Source: Natrinema soli
GTDB taxonomy: Archaea > Halobacteriota > Halobacteria > Halobacteriales > Natrialbaceae
DNA: 15,177 nucleotides
Reading direction: 5' to 3'
Assembly: GCF_028618695.1 (NCBI RefSeq)
Contig: NZ_JAQIVI010000255.1
Span: 1-15,177 of the forward strand
The notes beneath the pieces are model-generated. The model did no database searches. It was not told where the DNA came from and saw nothing but the letters and a program-made list of their open reading frames with translations. Each line of letters opens with the position of its first letter. Within the stretch, counting starts at the first letter, position 1. The position numbers and the translations under genes are program-made. Shown piece after piece: positions 13,672-15,177 of the stretch.

Positions 13672-14910
13672 ATGCAACCGTTCCTCGACGACGTTCGCGT
13701 CCTCGATCTCACGCGACTGCTTCCGGGCCCGTACGCGACCACGATGCTCGCGGACCTCGGAGCCGAGGTGATCAAGGTCGAACGGCCGGGCGTCGGCGAT
13801 CCGGTTCGGCCCAGAGAACCCTCGGTGGGGGGCCGCAGTTACACGCTGCTGACCCGCAACCGGAACAAGAAGAGCGTCGCGATCGACCTCAAACGCGACG
13901 GCGGCCGGGAAGCGTTCCTCGAGTTGGCACGGACGGCCGACGTCATCGTCGAATCGTTCCGCCCGGGGGTCGTCGACAGACTCGGCGTCGGGTACGAGAC
14001 CGTTCGTGACGTGAACGACGATATCGTGTACTGCTCGATTTCGGGGTACGGCCAGGACGGCCCGTACGTCGCGCGGTCCGGCCACGACCTCAATTACATC
14101 GGCGTCGCCGGGCTCCTGGCGCTCACGGGCGACCGTGACGGCCCCCCGGTGATCCCGGGCTACCCGATCGCGGATTTCGCCGGGGCCCTGTACGCCGCGT
14201 TCGCCGTTTCAACCGGGCTCGCCGGCGTTCGCGGTGGATCCGGCGGAGATCACATCGACGTGAGCATGACGGATGCCGTCGCGTCGTTCTCGATGGTCTA
14301 CCTGGATCGGTACGACGGACGCGGCGAAGTTCCGCGTCGCGGCGAGACGACCCTGACCGGGTCCCATCCCGGCTACCGAGTCTACGAAGCCGGCGACGGG
14401 AAGGCCGTGACGATCGGTGCGCTCGAGGAACACTTCTGGGAGAACCTCTGCGACGCGCTGGAACTCCCGGAGTACGCGGCCCACCACATCGGTCCGAACG
14501 GCGACCTCCCCGACTCGCTCCGGACGGAGATGATCGACGCGTTCGCCGATCGACTGGCCGAGCGACCGCGGTCGGCGTGGCTCGAGCGGTTCGACGAGTA
14601 CGACGTACCGGCGGGACCGGTCAACGAGTACGACGACCTCTTCGAGGATCCACACCTCCGATCACGGGGCCTGTTCGACGAACTGGACGTCGACGGGGAT
14701 GGAAATGCAGATGGAGATGGCGTCTCGGACGAGTCCGTCCGACAGGTGAACCTCCCGCTCGACTTCGAGCGGTTCAGCCCCGGCGAGAAGACGCCCGCAC
14801 CGTCTCTCGGGGCGCACACGATCGAACTGCTCATCGAACTCGGATACACCGACGCCGAAATCGCGGCCCTGCTCGAGGAGGGAGCGGTCGCCGAAAAAGG
14901 GGATCTCTGA
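13672..14910 (+). CDS. Alpha-methylacyl-CoA racemase-like family III (CaiB/BaiF) protein
   Basis: This 412-residue protein has the family III opening VRVLDLTRLLPGPYATTMLADLGAEVIKVE (8-37) and NRNKKSVAIDLK. It also has marks typical of alpha-methylacyl-CoA racemase: SGYGQDGPYVARSGHDLNY with His138, IADFAG (167-171), IDVSMTDA with Asp201, then PGYRVYEAGDGKAVTIGALEEHFW. The racemase uses such a His/Asp pair to epimerise 2-methylacyl-CoAs so that beta-oxidation can go on. Asp201 also fits the CoA-transferase nucleophile, so transferase activity remains possible. Near the C-terminus is a Gly/Asp-rich insertion (339-355) with A+T-rich codons. I chose the ATG at 13672 because upstream residues in the frame do not match the family. 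No upstream SD is seen; a weak ATTTGA lies about 27 nt before. It is divergent from the CoA-transferase-like gene and converges with the LLM gene at the right edge. Confidence 0.88.
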   Translation: MQPFLDDVRVLDLTRLLPGPYATTMLADLGAEVIKVERPGVGDPVRPREPSVGGRSYTLLTRNRNKKSVAIDLKRDGGREAFLELARTADVIVESFRPGVVDRLGVGYETVRDVNDDIVYCSISGYGQDGPYVARSGHDLNYIGVAGLLALTGDRDGPPVIPGYPIADFAGALYAAFAVSTGLAGVRGGSGGDHIDVSMTDAVASFSMVYLDRYDGRGEVPRRGETTLTGSHPGYRVYEAGDGKAVTIGALEEHFWENLCDALELPEYAAHHIGPNGDLPDSLRTEMIDAFADRLAERPRSAWLERFDEYDVPAGPVNEYDDLFEDPHLRSRGLFDELDVDGDGNADGDGVSDESVRQVNLPLDFERFSPGEKTPAPSLGAHTIELLIELGYTDAEIAALLEEGAVAEKGDL

Positions 14911-15015
14911 ACGCGTCGTTCGGCAACCCGTGGTTCGGACTCACCGAAAACTCACCGCAGTAGTCGGTCGGTCCGTTGTTTGGCGGTCGATCGAACTGAG
15001 AACGACAGGATCGAC

Positions 15016-15177
15016 CTACGAGACGGCGGCCAGCGCGGTCCGAATGTCGTCGGCGCTCGAGCCGGGCGGGAAGTTCATCACGACCATATCGGCGCCGGCG
15101 TCCTGCCACTGCGAGCAGGCGCTCGGCGCATCGTCGGGCGCTCCGACGAGGCCGATGTCCTCGACCATCTCGTCCAA
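15016..15177 (-). CDS. LLM-class (luciferase-like) oxidoreductase, C-terminal fragment at window edge
   Basis: The minus-strand frame is open from the window edge to the TAG at 15016-15018 and gives 53 C-terminal residues. The run EDIGLVGAPDDAPSACSQW followed by DAGADMVVMNFPPGSSADDI is the usual end of luciferase-like flavin/F420 oxidoreductases, where a GTPEEVAERLxxYxDAGxDxVVL pattern closes the barrel. The catalytic part and the start lie beyond the window, so the cofactor and subfamily cannot be told. It differs in its C-terminal end from the complete LLM protein at 10670-11662, so the two are not close copies. The 105-bp gap to the convergent racemase-like gene shows no strong terminator, only a TTTT run on the minus strand near 14945. 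Confidence 0.8.
   Translation of the reverse strand: MDEMVEDIGLVGAPDDAPSACSQWQDAGADMVVMNFPPGSSADDIRTALAAVS

Noticed and set aside
13537..14085. N-terminal extension of the CoA-transferase-like protein by 183 residues
   Set aside because: The extension is antisense to the racemase-like gene, while the family N-terminus begins exactly at the ATG at 13536.
1..15177. tRNA or rRNA genes, CRISPR arrays, insertion sequences
   Set aside because: No regularly spaced repeats, no transposase-like protein, no terminal repeats next to one, and no tRNA-like cloverleaf sequence were seen in the short intergenic gaps.

Overview
The window looks like a piece of a haloarchaeal chromosome (class Halobacteria). 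The evidence is high G+C, strongly acidic proteins, a twin-arginine lipoprotein signal with an LAGC lipobox on the binding protein, and AT-rich TATA-like boxes about 24-33 nt upstream of start codons, which fits leaderless mRNAs. Genes inside operons instead carry Shine-Dalgarno sequences such as GGAGGTG. A more exact placement (perhaps Natrialbaceae) is only a guess.

Layout. Position 1-349 holds the 3' end of a plus-strand crotonase. From 475 to 13536 every gene is on the minus strand. Read in the direction of transcription these are: a family III CoA-transferase (13536-12346), a MaoC-like hotdog protein (12229-11780), an F420-type LLM oxidoreductase (11662-10670), a CaiC-like acyl-CoA ligase (10506-8953), a second acyl-CoA synthetase (8877-7246), a five-gene branched-chain-amino-acid-type (Liv/HAAT) ABC importer (7162-2566), a crotonase (2525-1746), a small SCP2-like protein (1658-1266) and an alpha/beta hydrolase (1269-475). 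A family III gene resembling alpha-methylacyl-CoA racemase is transcribed divergently on the plus strand (13672-14910). The window ends with the C-terminus of a second LLM oxidoreductase on the minus strand (15016-15177). There is no gene-free stretch over 300 bases, and I see no RNA gene, insertion sequence or CRISPR.

How the genes could work together (inference). The importer would take up a carboxylic acid or similar small organic compound. Two ligases and a CoA-transferase would activate it. The racemase-like protein, crotonases, hotdog protein, SCP2-like protein, hydrolase and F420 enzymes would rework the acyl chain. The substrate cannot be read from the sequence. No acyl-CoA dehydrogenase, 3-hydroxyacyl-CoA dehydrogenase, thiolase or transcriptional regulator lies within the window, so the pathway is incomplete here. 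Both edge genes belong to the same families, so the cluster continues on both sides.

The points most worth a second look are: a CoA-transferase whose expected catalytic Asp is Asn, facing a paralogue that keeps a His/Asp pair; a MaoC-like protein without the hydratase Asp and His; a crotonase with only one of the two usual Glu residues; and a perfect 9-bp inverted repeat between the TATA-like box and the start codon of the SCP2-like gene.
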